From contig QCSJ01000008.1 in the NCBI GenBank assembly GCA_003211535.1, positions 1 through 43,029 of the forward strand: a DNA stretch of 43,029 nt. Reading direction: 5' to 3'. This document shows, in pieces, positions 17,200 through 27,730 of the stretch. Every line of letters begins with the position of its first letter. Position 1 is the stretch's first letter. A model generated the notes under the pieces. That model searched no databases. It was not told the DNA's origin and worked only from the letters and a program-made list of their open reading frames with translations. This stretch comes from Synechococcus sp. AG-670-A05 (lineage in GTDB: Bacteria; Cyanobacteriota; Cyanobacteriia; PCC-6307; Cyanobiaceae). Both the position numbers and the translations under genes were made by a program.

Positions 17200-17778
17200 A
17201 TGACCCTTCCACCTGAGGCCTATCTCTGGTTCAAGACCCTTCACATCGTTGGTGTCGTCGTCTGGTTCGCCGGATTGTTCTATTTGGTGAGGCTGTTCAT
17301 ATATCACGTTGAAACCGCTGCTCTTGCTGAAGAGCTGCAGCAGCCCTTCCGAGATCAGTACAGCTTGATGGAAAAACGCCTTGCCAACATCATCACAACG
17401 CCGGGAATGGTGGTGGCGGTGGCGATGGCCATCGGCCTGTTGGTGGCCCAACCCAGCTGGTTGCAACAAGGTTGGATGCACGCCAAGTTGGCTTTTGTGG
17501 CAGTTCTTTTGGCTTACCACGTCGCTTGCTATCGGCTGATGGGACAACTGCAGGCCGGGACCTGTCAGTGGAGCGGCAAACAGCTGCGGGCACTAAATGA
17601 ACTTCCCACCTTGCTGTTGGTGATTGTTGTAATGCTGGTGGTGTTCAAGAGCCAGTTCCCGACCGGAGCTGCCACCTGGTTCATCGTTGCGTTGGTGGTG
17701 TTCATGGCCGCCTCCATTCAGTTCTATGCCCGTTGGCGTCGCCTGCGGGCCGAAGCCCAGGCTGTCGCTGGAGGCTGA
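17200..17778 (+). CDS. hemJ: protoporphyrinogen IX oxidase, HemJ type
   Basis: A small integral membrane protein (192 residues, about four hydrophobic segments) that oxidises protoporphyrinogen IX to protoporphyrin IX, shared by heme and chlorophyll synthesis in cyanobacteria. Seen: WFKTLHIVGVVVWFAGLFYL with the conserved His near the N-terminus, RLANIITTPGMVVAVAMAIG, MHAKLAFVAVLLAYH with a second His, and ELPTLLLVIVVMLVVFK. Start ATG 17200. The PHP gene begins one base after its stop (TGAGATG). It sits behind the photolyase-related gene, which may link pigment synthesis and light functions. Confidence 0.93.
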   Translation: MTLPPEAYLWFKTLHIVGVVVWFAGLFYLVRLFIYHVETAALAEELQQPFRDQYSLMEKRLANIITTPGMVVAVAMAIGLLVAQPSWLQQGWMHAKLAFVAVLLAYHVACYRLMGQLQAGTCQWSGKQLRALNELPTLLLVIVVMLVVFKSQFPTGAATWFIVALVVFMAASIQFYARWRRLRAEAQAVAGG

Positions 17779-17779
17779 G

Positions 17780-18427
17780 ATGAGTCACCCCTTGCGCACA
17801 GTTCTAGCCGACGTTGGCCCCGAGAGCTGCCCAAGCTCTCTCAACTTCCATTGCCACACGATCTGCAGTGACGGCAGCCTCGATCCCCTCGCGTTGATTC
17901 GCCAGGCCGCCGAGCGTGGGCTCTCTCACCTCGCGGTGACCGACCACCACACTTCACAGGCCTTTCAACCAATGGCGGATTGGCTTGAGGCACAACGTAA
18001 TCAAGGTGCAGTGGTGCCAACACTTTGGAGTGGGATGGAGATCAGCTGCCTGCTCAAAGGCTGCCTGGTCCATGTGCTGGCACTGGGGTTTGAAATGGGC
18101 CATCCAGCTCTGGAGCCTTACAGTCGAGGAGATGCTGTCGTCGGAGAGGCATTACGGGTGGACTCCGTGGTCAAGTCAATCCATGAAGCCGGTGGGTTGG
18201 CTGTGTTGGCACACCCGGCCCGGTACCGGTTGGGGCATGACCTGCTGATCGATGAAGCCGCCAGGCTTGGCTTTGACGGTGGTGAAGCCTGGTACGACTA
18301 CGACATGCAAACTGTCTGGGCGCCCAGTCCGATGATCTGTGAGGCCATCGATCGCCAACTGGCCAATCTTGGCCTTTTGCGTACGTGTGGCACCGACAGC
18401 CATGGAATCGACCTTGGTGGCCGCTAA
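17780..18427 (+). CDS. PHP-domain metal-dependent phosphoesterase (TrpH-like)
   Basis: 215 residues with the four PHP motifs: HCHTICSDGS (about 27-36), AVTDHHT (about 55-61), LAHPARYR and TCGTDSHG. These bind two or three metal ions for phosphoester hydrolysis. Close relatives cleave 3',5'-nucleoside bisphosphates or short RNA/DNA ends. ATG 17780 gives the natural start; the open frame extends upstream into hemJ but the family starts near NFHCHT. It is translationally linked to hemJ by one base. The substrate here is unknown. Confidence 0.86.
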   Translation: MSHPLRTVLADVGPESCPSSLNFHCHTICSDGSLDPLALIRQAAERGLSHLAVTDHHTSQAFQPMADWLEAQRNQGAVVPTLWSGMEISCLLKGCLVHVLALGFEMGHPALEPYSRGDAVVGEALRVDSVVKSIHEAGGLAVLAHPARYRLGHDLLIDEAARLGFDGGEAWYDYDMQTVWAPSPMICEAIDRQLANLGLLRTCGTDSHGIDLGGR

Positions 18428-18454
18428 GTTCATTCCATCTCAGTTTTGGTCGAC

Positions 18455-19009
18455 ATGGGCTTCTTTGATCGTTTTCTGAACCAGGATTCGAAAGACGCTG
18501 ACAACACGATCAAGCCACGCAAGCCAGCCAAGGAGAAACCGGCCGAGTTCTTCCTGGATGCTGATTCCTCCTCATCCCTAGGAGACGTGAATTACATGCG
18601 CGAATCGAAGACGATTCGCCGCACCTTCCCAGGCACCGCGAACAGCCCCGGGACGAAGGAACAGATCATGACGGTGGCAGCAGAGACCGAATCTGTGGAT
18701 AAACGCAGTGAGGGCCTTGGAGGCACTTTGAAGAAGGAGGAGTCGATCGATCTGACTGCAGGGATTCCCAAGCCCGTGAAGAAGACCTTTGCCGAAAAGG
18801 TCACCTCTGACGAGATGAACAAACGGCTGCGCGGCACGGCAGTTACGTCAGTGAATACACCAGCAGCAGCGAACGCCGCACCCGTCGCCCGTAAGGAGAT
18901 CCTCAAAGCTGAGGAGGCCCCTCAATCCAAGGTGGGCCAGGCCGCAGCCTCATCCAAGCCTGGTTCCATCGATCCCTTCCGCCAGATGGTGCGGGACCTC
19001 AACAAGTGA
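18455..19009 (+). CDS. hypothetical protein, 184 aa, low complexity
   Basis: Starts MGFFDRFLNQDSKDADNTIK and is then largely disordered in appearance: Lys/Pro/Ala/Ser-rich, with short conserved-looking pieces (AEFFLDADSSSSLGD, YMRESKTIRRTFPGT, DPFRQMVRDLNK). No signal peptide or membrane segment. I prefer ATG 18455 over TTG 18446. The plan (a short amphipathic head, charged linker, C-terminal helix) suggests a cyanobacterial peripheral or adaptor protein, but I cannot name a family. The last 11 bases overlap cobN on the other strand. Confidence 0.72.
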   Translation: MGFFDRFLNQDSKDADNTIKPRKPAKEKPAEFFLDADSSSSLGDVNYMRESKTIRRTFPGTANSPGTKEQIMTVAAETESVDKRSEGLGGTLKKEESIDLTAGIPKPVKKTFAEKVTSDEMNKRLRGTAVTSVNTPAAANAAPVARKEILKAEEAPQSKVGQAAASSKPGSIDPFRQMVRDLNK

Positions 19010-22000
19010 CTTCTCCCCGCTCGATTCGCGCTTCACTGCTGCTCACCAGGTCTTTCAACAAAGCCAGCTGATCAGGAGTCGCGCCCGTCCAGAGGTTTCG
19101 GTTGTACGCCTCGAGCAGGCGTTCAGCCATGTCCCGAAGAACCCAGGGGTTGCGAGCGCTGAGAAAACCCTGATTGACGGGATCAGCCAGCCATCGATTG
19201 CACAGTGCTCCATAGAACCAATCCGGAACACGGTCGGTCGCAGCGTCGTAGGCGAAAAGATAATCAAGACTCGCCCCCATCTCAAAGGCACCTTTGTAGC
19301 CGTGTTGCTGCATCCCCTCTATCCAGCGGGGATTCAGCATCCGACTGCGCATCACCTTGTCCAGCTCCTTCTCCAGCCGATGCAGGCGTGGACGCTCACG
19401 GCGTGAGTGGTCGCCGAACCAGAGCTGGGGACGCTCCCCTGAAACCAGCTCGGCCGCGGCACTCAGGCCGCCGTGAAACTGGTAGTAGTCATCGGAATCG
19501 AGCAGGTCGTGCTCACGGTTGTCCTGGTTGTGCAGAACGACCTGCACTGAAGACAGGGCCTGTTCCAGGCCGGAGCGATCCGGAACAGCTCCTGATGAGC
19601 CGTCGTAACGCCATTGGCTCCAGCAGAGGAAAGTCTCACCCAGGTCCTGGCGCGACTCCCAGGCACCGTTGTCGATAAGCGCCTGCAATCCCGCGCCGTA
19701 AGCCCCAGGGGCAGAGCCATAGATGCGCCCCTGAGAACCGTACCTACGGGTTAGGCCTGCAAGGGGATTGATCGCCTCCGGTTCCTCCAGCATGGCCACC
19801 ATGCGCTGTGCCTGATTCACCCAGCCCACCAGCTGCGGGAACGCATCCCGGAACAGACCTGAAATACGCAACACCACATCGACACGAGGTCGCCCCAGGA
19901 GTTCTGCAGGGATCACCTCCAGATCCACAAGACGCCGTGTCGGGCCGTCCCAGACGGGGCGAACGCCGACCAGAGCAAGCAGCTGAGCGATGTCCTCTCC
20001 ACCGTTGCGCATGGTGGCGGTTCCCCACACGGACAGGGCCAGATGCCGCAGGGGTTCTCCTTCCTCCTGAAGATGCAGATCCAGCAGCTGTTCAGCGGAG
20101 CGTCGACCGAGATCCCATGCCGCCTCCGTCGGCAGTCCACGGAGATCCACGGAATAGAAATTGCGACCGGTTGGCAACACTTCGGGACGACCACGGCTGG
20201 GCGCTCCAGAAGGCCCGGCGGTGATTCGACGCCCCTCCAGACCCCGGAGAAGACCTTCACGCTCTGCGTTTCCGCAATCCTTCAGCCGCTGCCACAACTC
20301 CTGACAGCGCTGTTTGAGAGGGACTGATCTCTGAATCAGATCATGGAAGGGCAAGACCAGATCGCCTGCGTATTCGTTGAAAATCAGGTGTCTGATCATC
20401 AGCAGCGCCTGCTGTTCCAACCAGGCACTGCCATCGCCGACCCGACGGCAGCGCTGACAACCCAGTGACTCCAGCCGCAATTGGTCGGACTGATCGAGGG
20501 GCTCGCCGTCCTCCTGACTCCAGGGGTCGAAGGCAAGACCGACTTCCCTGGCCAGCAGCTGGGTCAGACCATGCTGCCCCTGCAGCGGTGGACGGGCCAA
20601 GGCCATCAGCAGCTCGACCATGGCATCGTCATCTGGGCATTGGCCATAGCAATGCAGACCCGTTCGGATCTGCGACTCCTTCAGTTCGCAGAGATAGGTC
20701 TCCGCCTGGTCGAGACAGCTGTTGAGACGCTCCGGGTTCTGCCTCAGCTCCCGTCGACTTGGAACCCCAGGCCATTCCAGATCTTGCAGGGTGCTCAGCA
20801 CTTGCCTTTCCAGGATCTGCGTGCGGTCGCCGCCGAGCTGCCGGGCATCCACCAGCTCGTCCAGCAGACCCTCAAGCCGCTGCAGGTCGCCATACAATCG
20901 GGCGCGGCCCAAAGGTGGCGTGAGGTGATCCAGCACCACAGCATGGCCTCGACGTTTGGCCTGGGAACCCTCGCCCGGGTCATTCACGATGAAGGGGTAG
21001 AGATGCGGCAACGCTCCGAGGGCCAGCTGGGGTCCGCAGCCGGGGCTGAGACCAACCCCCTTGCCAGGCAACCATTCAGAACTGCCGTGTTTGCCCACAT
21101 GGACCATCACCTGACTGCCGTGGACCTCGCGCATCCACAGGTACTGGGCCAGATAGCGGTGGGGTGGCGGCAAGTCCGGCGAATGCAGATCAGCGATCAG
21201 CTCAGGGTCGTAGCCCCGGTCCGGCTGCAACAGCACCACCAGATGGCCGTAGCGCAAACCATGTATTGCAAAGCCAAGGTCGCCATCGAGGTCACAGGCG
21301 TCCTGCGGTTCGCCCCAGCGGCTGACGATCAGCGCCTTGGCTTCGGTTGGAAGGGTCTGCCACCAGGCTTGATAGATCGCCAACGGCAGGTGATCGAGGG
21401 GGCGGCGATGCGATCCCTCGGCTGAGTTGGTTCGCCCCTGAAGCAACGATGCGATCAACTGATCACCGTTGGTGGGCAGAGGGAGATCCCCGAGTTGATA
21501 TCCAGTTTCCAACAGCCATTCGATGATGGTGACCACGCTGGCTGGCGTGTCCAATCCCACCCCGTTGGCCACGCGCCCATCCCGCACCGGATAGTTGGCC
21601 AGGACCATGGCTATCCGCCTCTGCTCGGGAGAAGTGTTCTGGAGATCAATCCAGCCCTTGGCGTGTTCCACCAACCAGCTGATGCCTTCTGGATCCGGTT
21701 CCTGTGTTGTGATCGCCGTGGCGAGACCACCCAGGGGCGGGCGGGGCTGACGGAAAGCACAGGGCCGTGTGGTGATCCTGGCGTCCAGTTCCGGCATCAC
21801 CACCTGCAGGGATAGATCCAGAGGCTCAAGGCCACGGCTGGACTGTTGCCAGCGTTCCCGAGGGATCCCGGGGGTGAGCACTTGCAGCACCGGTCGATCC
21901 AGGCTGTCCCAAAGGGGACTTCCGAGGCCGGCTTGCTCCGTTCCTACGGAGGCAAAGGCGGTGCCGGTTATCACCACCTGGCTGCCCTGGCTGCGGAGGA

Positions 22001-22727
22001 GGTCGAGAACGCCGGCCTGAACGGCAGGATCCCGGAGGCTGCTGACCCAGATCAAACGTGGGCGCAGACCGCTCTGGCGGAGGGTCTGATTCAGCTGCTC
22101 CGCCAGAGCGGTGTCACCCGCTTGCAACTGAGCTCGATACAGAACCACACCGACGGTTGGACCAACATCGTCCTGCCAGTCCCAGGGGAAAGGATCCGGT
22201 AAGGGCTCCACCTTGATCTGTTCGATCTGTGGTGACGTTCCCTCCAGCAGCTCCTGGATGACAGCGAGAAGCCTGGCCATGTTCGTTTCACCACCTTCGC
22301 GCAGCAGAGCGGCGAGACGATCCGCAAGCTCCGGCACAACGGTGCCGATCCCATGCAGATCGCATTGCTGATCAACCGTTCCCGCCAGCACCAGCAGCTG
22401 ACGGTCAACATGAGCGGCACACCAGCGCTGAAGTTGCTCCAACCCATAGCTCCAGTGCCCTCGGCTGCCCAGCAGGCGCACAAGGATCAAACGGGCCTGC
22501 TTCGCAGTGGTAGACAAATAATGGTCGAGCTGAGCCGGATGACTGAGATTGTCGAGATGAAGGGCTCTGATCCGGTCGTCCCACTGCGTAGAAACCAGCA
22601 GCACCGACTCGAGGCAACTTAGGTCGGTGCCGGCACTAGACAGAATCAGCACGTCTGCCGGGGGTTGCTCTACGAGCACCACATCCTCGGGAGGATCAAT
22701 GCCCGGGCAGCTGGCGAGACGATGCAT
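18999..22727 (-). CDS. cobN: cobaltochelatase subunit CobN
   Basis: The large subunit that inserts cobalt into the corrin ring in aerobic cobalamin synthesis; related to magnesium chelatase ChlH. The protein has 1,242 residues from ATG 22727, which has an AAGGA 10 bases upstream; a TTG at 22751 would add 8 residues. Typical parts are VEQPPADVLILSSAGTDLSC at the N-terminus, VHVGKHGSSEWLPGKGVGLS in the middle (about 530-560) and GAYGAGLQALIDNGAW toward the C-terminus. No CobS/CobT partner is in the window; cyanobacteria are thought to use ChlI/ChlD. It is divergent from ilvE with 64 bases between the starts, and its 3' end overlaps the 184-aa gene. Confidence 0.93.
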   Translation of the reverse strand: MHRLASCPGIDPPEDVVLVEQPPADVLILSSAGTDLSCLESVLLVSTQWDDRIRALHLDNLSHPAQLDHYLSTTAKQARLILVRLLGSRGHWSYGLEQLQRWCAAHVDRQLLVLAGTVDQQCDLHGIGTVVPELADRLAALLREGGETNMARLLAVIQELLEGTSPQIEQIKVEPLPDPFPWDWQDDVGPTVGVVLYRAQLQAGDTALAEQLNQTLRQSGLRPRLIWVSSLRDPAVQAGVLDLLRSQGSQVVITGTAFASVGTEQAGLGSPLWDSLDRPVLQVLTPGIPRERWQQSSRGLEPLDLSLQVVMPELDARITTRPCAFRQPRPPLGGLATAITTQEPDPEGISWLVEHAKGWIDLQNTSPEQRRIAMVLANYPVRDGRVANGVGLDTPASVVTIIEWLLETGYQLGDLPLPTNGDQLIASLLQGRTNSAEGSHRRPLDHLPLAIYQAWWQTLPTEAKALIVSRWGEPQDACDLDGDLGFAIHGLRYGHLVVLLQPDRGYDPELIADLHSPDLPPPHRYLAQYLWMREVHGSQVMVHVGKHGSSEWLPGKGVGLSPGCGPQLALGALPHLYPFIVNDPGEGSQAKRRGHAVVLDHLTPPLGRARLYGDLQRLEGLLDELVDARQLGGDRTQILERQVLSTLQDLEWPGVPSRRELRQNPERLNSCLDQAETYLCELKESQIRTGLHCYGQCPDDDAMVELLMALARPPLQGQHGLTQLLAREVGLAFDPWSQEDGEPLDQSDQLRLESLGCQRCRRVGDGSAWLEQQALLMIRHLIFNEYAGDLVLPFHDLIQRSVPLKQRCQELWQRLKDCGNAEREGLLRGLEGRRITAGPSGAPSRGRPEVLPTGRNFYSVDLRGLPTEAAWDLGRRSAEQLLDLHLQEEGEPLRHLALSVWGTATMRNGGEDIAQLLALVGVRPVWDGPTRRLVDLEVIPAELLGRPRVDVVLRISGLFRDAFPQLVGWVNQAQRMVAMLEEPEAINPLAGLTRRYGSQGRIYGSAPGAYGAGLQALIDNGAWESRQDLGETFLCWSQWRYDGSSGAVPDRSGLEQALSSVQVVLHNQDNREHDLLDSDDYYQFHGGLSAAAELVSGERPQLWFGDHSRRERPRLHRLEKELDKVMRSRMLNPRWIEGMQQHGYKGAFEMGASLDYLFAYDAATDRVPDWFYGALCNRWLADPVNQGFLSARNPWVLRDMAERLLEAYNRNLWTGATPDQLALLKDLVSSSEARIERGEVTC

Positions 22728-22791
22728 AGAGCCATTGTCCTTCGGCGGCAACCGGTGGTGAGAAGATTCATCGATCGGGTTGTCACCTGCG

Positions 22792-23706
22792 ATGCATCAG
22801 TTCCTGCCCTACGCCTGGTTTCAGGGTCAGTGCGTCCCCTTCGAGGAGGCCAGGATCTCCATCGCGACCCATGCCCTTCATTACGGCACCGGCGCCTTCG
22901 GTGGAATGCGGGCCATTCCGGATCCGCAAAACAGCGGATCGATGCTGTTGTTTCGTGCCGATCGCCATGCACGGCGATTAAGCCAGAGCGCGCGCCTGCT
23001 GCTTACCGATCTAAGCGAAGCAAGGATTCTTGAAGCATTGACGGCGATGCTGCAGGCGAACAAGCCGCAGCAGCCGATCTATCTGCGTCCATTTGTATAT
23101 ACCAGTGATCTCGGCATCGCGCCGCGTCTGCACGACATCGAGACCGATTTCCTGATCTATGGATTACTTCTGGGTGACTATTTGTCACCGGAGGGCGTTA
23201 GTTGCCGCATCAGCAGCTGGACCCGTCAGGAGGATCGCTCCCTGCCTCTGCGCGGAAAGATCTCCGGGGCTTACATCACTAGTTCACTGGCCAAGACCGA
23301 GGCGGTGGAGAGTGGTTTCGACGAGGCCCTTCTGTTAAACAGCCGCGGCAAGATCAGCGAGGCCAGTGGCATGAATTTGTTCCTGGTGCGCGATGGCCAG
23401 CTGATCACCCCTGGCGTGGATCAGGACATTCTCGAAGGCATCACCCGAGCCAGCGTGATTGAACTGGCCAAAGCCATGCAGATTCCTGTTGTCGAACGTC
23501 CAGTGGACAAAACGGAACTGTTTATCGCCGATGAAGTGTTTCTCACCGGTACAGCTGCGAAGATCACGCCTATCCGGCAGATCGAATCCACGACACTGAA
23601 CACGGATCGCCCGGTGATGACCTCACTCAAGACGAAACTGGTTGCCATCACCGAAGGGCGTGATCACGCCTACGACCATTGGGTCACCCGCATTCCGATC
23701 GACTGA
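22792..23706 (+). CDS. ilvE: branched-chain amino acid aminotransferase (class IV)
   Basis: Transfers amino groups between glutamate and the 2-oxo acids of valine, leucine and isoleucine, using PLP. Seen: ISIATHALHYGTGAFGGMRA at the N-terminus, the PLP lysine K156 in RGKISGAYITSS, GKISEASGMNLFLVRDG and DILEGITRASVIELA, then DEVFLTGTAAKITPI. 304 residues is the usual size. ATG 22792 was chosen over TTG 22780. metH follows after 41 bases on the same strand and cobN starts 64 bases away on the other. Confidence 0.92.
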   Translation: MHQFLPYAWFQGQCVPFEEARISIATHALHYGTGAFGGMRAIPDPQNSGSMLLFRADRHARRLSQSARLLLTDLSEARILEALTAMLQANKPQQPIYLRPFVYTSDLGIAPRLHDIETDFLIYGLLLGDYLSPEGVSCRISSWTRQEDRSLPLRGKISGAYITSSLAKTEAVESGFDEALLLNSRGKISEASGMNLFLVRDGQLITPGVDQDILEGITRASVIELAKAMQIPVVERPVDKTELFIADEVFLTGTAAKITPIRQIESTTLNTDRPVMTSLKTKLVAITEGRDHAYDHWVTRIPID

Positions 23707-23747
23707 AGTTCGCCCTGAGCTTTTCTTAAGATCAGTCCCAGCAATGA

Positions 23748-26700
23748 ATGGAAGACATGGTGGTGGCGAATGCATCACGGCAACTCACCACCTCACGCTT
23801 CCTGGACCATCTCAATGGCCCTGAACGTCCAGTATTGGTGTTTGACGGGGCCACTGGCACCAGTCTTCAGGGTCTCAACCTGACCGCCGAGGATTTCGGG
23901 GGGCTTGAGCTGGAAGGGTGCAATGAAAATCTGGCCTTCACCAAGCCCGAAGCGGTGAAAGCGGTGCATCGTCAGTTCCTTGAAGTGGGCTGCGATGTGA
24001 TCGAAACAGACACCTTCGGCGCAGCTTCCATCGTTCTGGCGGAATACGGCCTTGAGGAGAAGGCCTTTGAACTGAACAAACGGGCGGCGGAACTGGCCAG
24101 GGAGATGGCCGATGAATTCAGTACCCCGGAGAAACCGCGCTTCGTGGCAGGTTCTATGGGGCCCACCACCAAGCTGCCGACACTTGGCCACATCGACTTC
24201 GACACGATGCGAGACTCCTTCCGGGAACAGGCGGGAGGACTGCTGGCAGGCGATGTTGATCTATTCATCGTCGAAACCTGCCAGGACGTTCTGCAGATCA
24301 AGGCGGCCCTGCAAGGGATTGAGCAAGCTTTTGAAGCTACAGGCGAGCGGCGGGCGCTGATGGTGTCCGTGACCATGGAAACCACCGGAACCATGCTTGT
24401 GGGCACGGACATCGCTGCCGTGGTGTCGATTCTCGAGCCGTTCCCGATCGACATCCTCGGACTCAACTGCGCGACCGGGCCAGAGCAGATGAAGGAGCAC
24501 ATCCGCTACTTATCCGAGCACTCCCCCTTCACGGTGAGCTGCATTCCCAACGCCGGTCTTCCTGAAAACGTCGGTGGCGTGGCCCACTACCGCCTCACCC
24601 CCGTGGAGCTGAAAATGCAGCTTATGCACTTCGTTGAGGATCTCGGTGTACAGGTGATCGGAGGCTGCTGTGGGACCACCCCAAGCCACATCGGATCTCT
24701 GGCCGAGCTTGCCGCCGAGCTGAAGCCAGCGGAACGCAGTTCACGCCCCATGGCAGCGTCTGACAAGGACGTCCGTCCGGCGCTCAACTATGAACCTGCT
24801 GCTGCTTCGATTTATGGAGTCACCCCGTACCAGCAGGACAACTCCTTCCTGATCATTGGTGAGCGGCTCAATGCCAGCGGCAGCCGCAAGGTCCGCGAAC
24901 TGCTGGCAGAGGAAGACTGGGACGGACTGGTGTCGGTGGCCCGCGGCCAGGTAAAGGAAAACGCCCACGTTCTCGATGTCAACGTCGACTACGTCGGTCG
25001 CGATGGCGAAAGGGATATGCACGAGTTAGTGAGCCGTCTGGTCACCAACGTCAACCTGCCACTGATGCTCGATTCCACCGAGTGGCAGAAGATGGAGGCG
25101 GGCCTGAAAGTGGCCGGGGGCAAGTGCATCCTCAACTCCACCAACTACGAAGACGGTGACGAGCGCTTCTTTAAGGTCTTGGAGCTTGCCCGCAGCTACG
25201 GCGCCGCTGTGGTGGTCGGCACGATCGACGAAGACGGTATGGCCAGAACGGCCGAGAAGAAGTTCGCCATTGCTCAGCGGGCCTATCGCGATGCCCTGGA
25301 GTTCGGCATCCCTGCCCACGAGATCTTCTACGATCCCCTAGCACTTCCCATCTCCACTGGCATCGAGGAAGACCGTCTAAATGGTTGCGCCACCGTGAAT
25401 GCCATCCGGATGATCCGAGAGAACCTACCCGGCGTGCACGTGGTGCTCGGGGTCAGCAATGTGAGTTTCGGCCTGTCACCGGCGGCCCGGATCACCCTCA
25501 ATTCGGTCTTCCTCCACGACTGCTGTGAAGTCGGCATGGATTCGGCCATCGTCAGCCCGGCCAAGATTCTTCCGTTGATCAAGATCAGCGATGACCACCA
25601 GACGGTGTGTCGTGATCTGATCAATGACAACCGCCGTTTCAAGGACGGCATCTGCGTCTACGACCCGCTCACCGAACTCACCAAGCTGTTTGAGGGAGTT
25701 AGCACCAAGGAAGCCCGTGCTTCAGGCCCATCGCTAGCCGACCTGCCGATTGAGGAACGGCTCAAGCAGCACATCATTGATGGGGAGCGCATCGGCCTTG
25801 AGCCCTTCCTAGACGATGCGCTGCAGATCTATCCCCCGCTTCAGATCATCAACAACTTCCTGCTGGACGGCATGAAGGTGGTGGGTGAATTGTTCGGCAG
25901 CGGCCAGATGCAGCTCCCCTTCGTGCTTCAAAGCGCGGAGACGATGAAATCCGCCGTTGCTCACCTCGAGCCGCACATGGAAACGAGCGAGGGCAAGAGC
26001 ACGAGCAAGGGCAAGTTCCTCATCGCCACGGTGAAGGGCGATGTCCACGACATCGGCAAGAACCTGGTGGACATCATCCTTACAAACAACGGCTACGAGG
26101 TGATCAACCTGGGCATTAAGCAGAGTTGTGAAGCCATCGTTGAAGCTCAGCGTGAGTACCAGGCCGATTGCATCGCCATGAGCGGTCTGCTGGTGAAATC
26201 CACCGCCTTCATGAAAGAGAACCTCAAGGCGTTTAATGAGGCAGGAATTGATGTTCCCGTCATCCTGGGCGGTGCAGCCCTGACGCCTCGCTTCGTTCAG
26301 AAGGATTGCCGCGAGGTTTACGAGGGCAAAGTGATCTACGGCCGTGATGCCTTTGCCGATCTGCGCTTCATGGATGCCCTGATGGACGCCAAAGGCAAGG
26401 ACAACTGGAGCAATCGTGATGGTTTCCTGGCGAATGCTCCCCAGGGTGTGGGTCTGGATGAAGAGACCAGATCTGAGGATGACGCGACAGAGCTTCCGGC
26501 CACTAACGCAAATGAGGTTGAAGCCGAATTAGTGCCAGTGACGTCGAATCGTTCCGATGCTGTTCCCCCCGAAGCCGCCCCACAGTCGCCCTTCCTGGGA
26601 TCGGCCGTGATCACAGAAGCCGATATCGACATCGAGGAAGTGTTCCGCTACCTCGATCGCAATGCCCTGTTCGCCGGCCAGTGGATGCTGCGCAAGACCA

Positions 26701-27383
26701 AGGAACAGAGCCGTGAAGACTATGAGTCCATGCTGGCCGAAAAGGCAGAGCCGGTGCTGCAGGAGTGGAAGCAGCGTTGCATCGACGAGTCGCTTCTGAC
26801 GCCGCGCGCTGTCTATGGCTACTTCCCCGTGGGACGCGATGGAAATAGTCTCAGGGTCTTCGATGCAGACGCCACTCAGGAACTCGGCCGCTTTGATCTT
26901 CCGCGTCAGCGTTCCGGCAACCGCTATTGCATCGCCGATTTCTTCAACGATCTCGACGCTGAAGCCCTTCCAACTGATGTTCTGCCGATGCAGGCCGTGA
27001 CAATGGGAGACAAGGCAAGTGAGGTGGCCCAGGAGCTGTTCAAGGGCGATCGTTACAGAGAATACCTTTATTTCCATGGTCTCGCGGTTCAGATGGCCGA
27101 AGCGATGGCGGAATGGGTCCATGCCCGCATCCGACGGGAGCTGGGCTTTGCCGATCCCGACGGCATGGCCCTACGGGATGTTCTGGCGCAGCGCTACCGA
27201 GGCAGTCGCTACTCCTTCGGCTATCCCGCTTGCCCCAACGTGGCCGATTCCCGGCAACAGTTGGCCTGGCTCAGCGCAGAGCGCATCGGCCTCTTGATGG
27301 ATGCCAGCGATCAGCTGTCCCCGGAACAGAGCACCACAGCTTTAGTAGCGCTTCACAGCAAGGCTCGCTACTTCAGCGCATAG
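23748..27383 (+). CDS. metH: cobalamin-dependent methionine synthase
   Basis: Moves a methyl group from methyltetrahydrofolate to homocysteine using cobalamin. The 1,211 residues hold the full set of domains: a homocysteine domain (about 15-330) with zinc ligands C241 (LNCATGP), C307 and C308 (GGCCGT); a pterin-binding domain (about 360-620, [18 protein letters not shown]); a B12-binding cap and Rossmann part with D765-x-H767-x-x-G770 in [12 protein letters not shown]; an acidic linker (about 900-955, many Glu/Asp/Ala/Pro); and the AdoMet reactivation domain (about 960-1205, with [10 protein letters not shown]). Length is normal. The 41-base leader is too short for a cobalamin riboswitch. It follows ilvE. 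Confidence 0.97.
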   Translation: MEDMVVANASRQLTTSRFLDHLNGPERPVLVFDGATGTSLQGLNLTAEDFGGLELEGCNENLAFTKPEAVKAVHRQFLEVGCDVIETDTFGAASIVLAEYGLEEKAFELNKRAAELAREMADEFSTPEKPRFVAGSMGPTTKLPTLGHIDFDTMRDSFREQAGGLLAGDVDLFIVETCQDVLQIKAALQGIEQAFEATGERRALMVSVTMETTGTMLVGTDIAAVVSILEPFPIDILGLNCATGPEQMKEHIRYLSEHSPFTVSCIPNAGLPENVGGVAHYRLTPVELKMQLMHFVEDLGVQVIGGCCGTTPSHIGSLAELAAELKPAERSSRPMAASDKDVRPALNYEPAAASIYGVTPYQQDNSFLIIGERLNASGSRKVRELLAEEDWDGLVSVARGQVKENAHVLDVNVDYVGRDGERDMHELVSRLVTNVNLPLMLDSTEWQKMEAGLKVAGGKCILNSTNYEDGDERFFKVLELARSYGAAVVVGTIDEDGMARTAEKKFAIAQRAYRDALEFGIPAHEIFYDPLALPISTGIEEDRLNGCATVNAIRMIRENLPGVHVVLGVSNVSFGLSPAARITLNSVFLHDCCEVGMDSAIVSPAKILPLIKISDDHQTVCRDLINDNRRFKDGICVYDPLTELTKLFEGVSTKEARASGPSLADLPIEERLKQHIIDGERIGLEPFLDDALQIYPPLQIINNFLLDGMKVVGELFGSGQMQLPFVLQSAETMKSAVAHLEPHMETSEGKSTSKGKFLIATVKGDVHDIGKNLVDIILTNNGYEVINLGIKQSCEAIVEAQREYQADCIAMSGLLVKSTAFMKENLKAFNEAGIDVPVILGGAALTPRFVQKDCREVYEGKVIYGRDAFADLRFMDALMDAKGKDNWSNRDGFLANAPQGVGLDEETRSEDDATELPATNANEVEAELVPVTSNRSDAVPPEAAPQSPFLGSAVITEADIDIEEVFRYLDRNALFAGQWMLRKTKEQSREDYESMLAEKAEPVLQEWKQRCIDESLLTPRAVYGYFPVGRDGNSLRVFDADATQELGRFDLPRQRSGNRYCIADFFNDLDAEALPTDVLPMQAVTMGDKASEVAQELFKGDRYREYLYFHGLAVQMAEAMAEWVHARIRRELGFADPDGMALRDVLAQRYRGSRYSFGYPACPNVADSRQQLAWLSAERIGLLMDASDQLSPEQSTTALVALHSKARYFSA

Positions 27384-27408
27384 CCTGAGGCGCCTTTTTC
27401 ACCAAACC

Positions 27409-27681
27409 ATGGCAATTGCCGGACCCGATGGTGTGGATTCCGCCATCAAGACGGGTGTTGATCTTGATGGTTCTCCGATACCAGCAGTAATGCTGGAGCT
27501 CTACAACGAGGTGATGGACCTGGAGAGCCAGCGCGTTCGCAGCGGCGTGCTCAAGTCGATGCGCAACAGGGTGGTGAAAACAGGCGCGAAGCACTTCGAT
27601 CAGACAAGCCTGAACCAACGTCTGCTGGACGCCGGCTGGGACGGTTTGAAGGACAAGGAAATTGCGTTCTACTTCGGCTGA
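27409..27681 (+). CDS. DUF4090 family protein
   Basis: A 90-residue soluble protein with the cyanobacterial DUF4090 pattern: DSAIKTGVDLDGSPIPAVML, ELYNEVMDLESQRVRSGVLK, and the C-terminal KDKEIAFYFG. It is 25 bases behind metH, so it may share its transcript. A hairpin at 27703-27730 follows. No function is known. Confidence 0.8.
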   Translation: MAIAGPDGVDSAIKTGVDLDGSPIPAVMLELYNEVMDLESQRVRSGVLKSMRNRVVKTGAKHFDQTSLNQRLLDAGWDGLKDKEIAFYFG

Positions 27682-27702
27682 AGCTTGAGACCAGCAGCGT
27701 TG

Positions 27703-27730
27703 GCTCTGTCGGGATCACTCCTGACAGAGC
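27703..27730. terminator. hairpin between converging genes, possible two-way terminator
   Basis: GCTCTGTC (27703-27710) and GACAGAGC (27723-27730) are perfect reverse complements around a 12-base loop. It lies 21 bases after the DUF4090 stop and overlaps the last codons of the minus-strand gene. No good T-run follows on either strand, so terminator activity is plausible but unproven. Confidence 0.45.

Noticed and set aside
20481-21425. 314-codon plus-strand ORF inside cobN
   Set aside because: Antisense shadow of a clear CobN gene; no domain of its own.
23707-23747. Cobalamin riboswitch before metH
   Set aside because: Only 41 bases are available and no B12-box-like pattern is seen.
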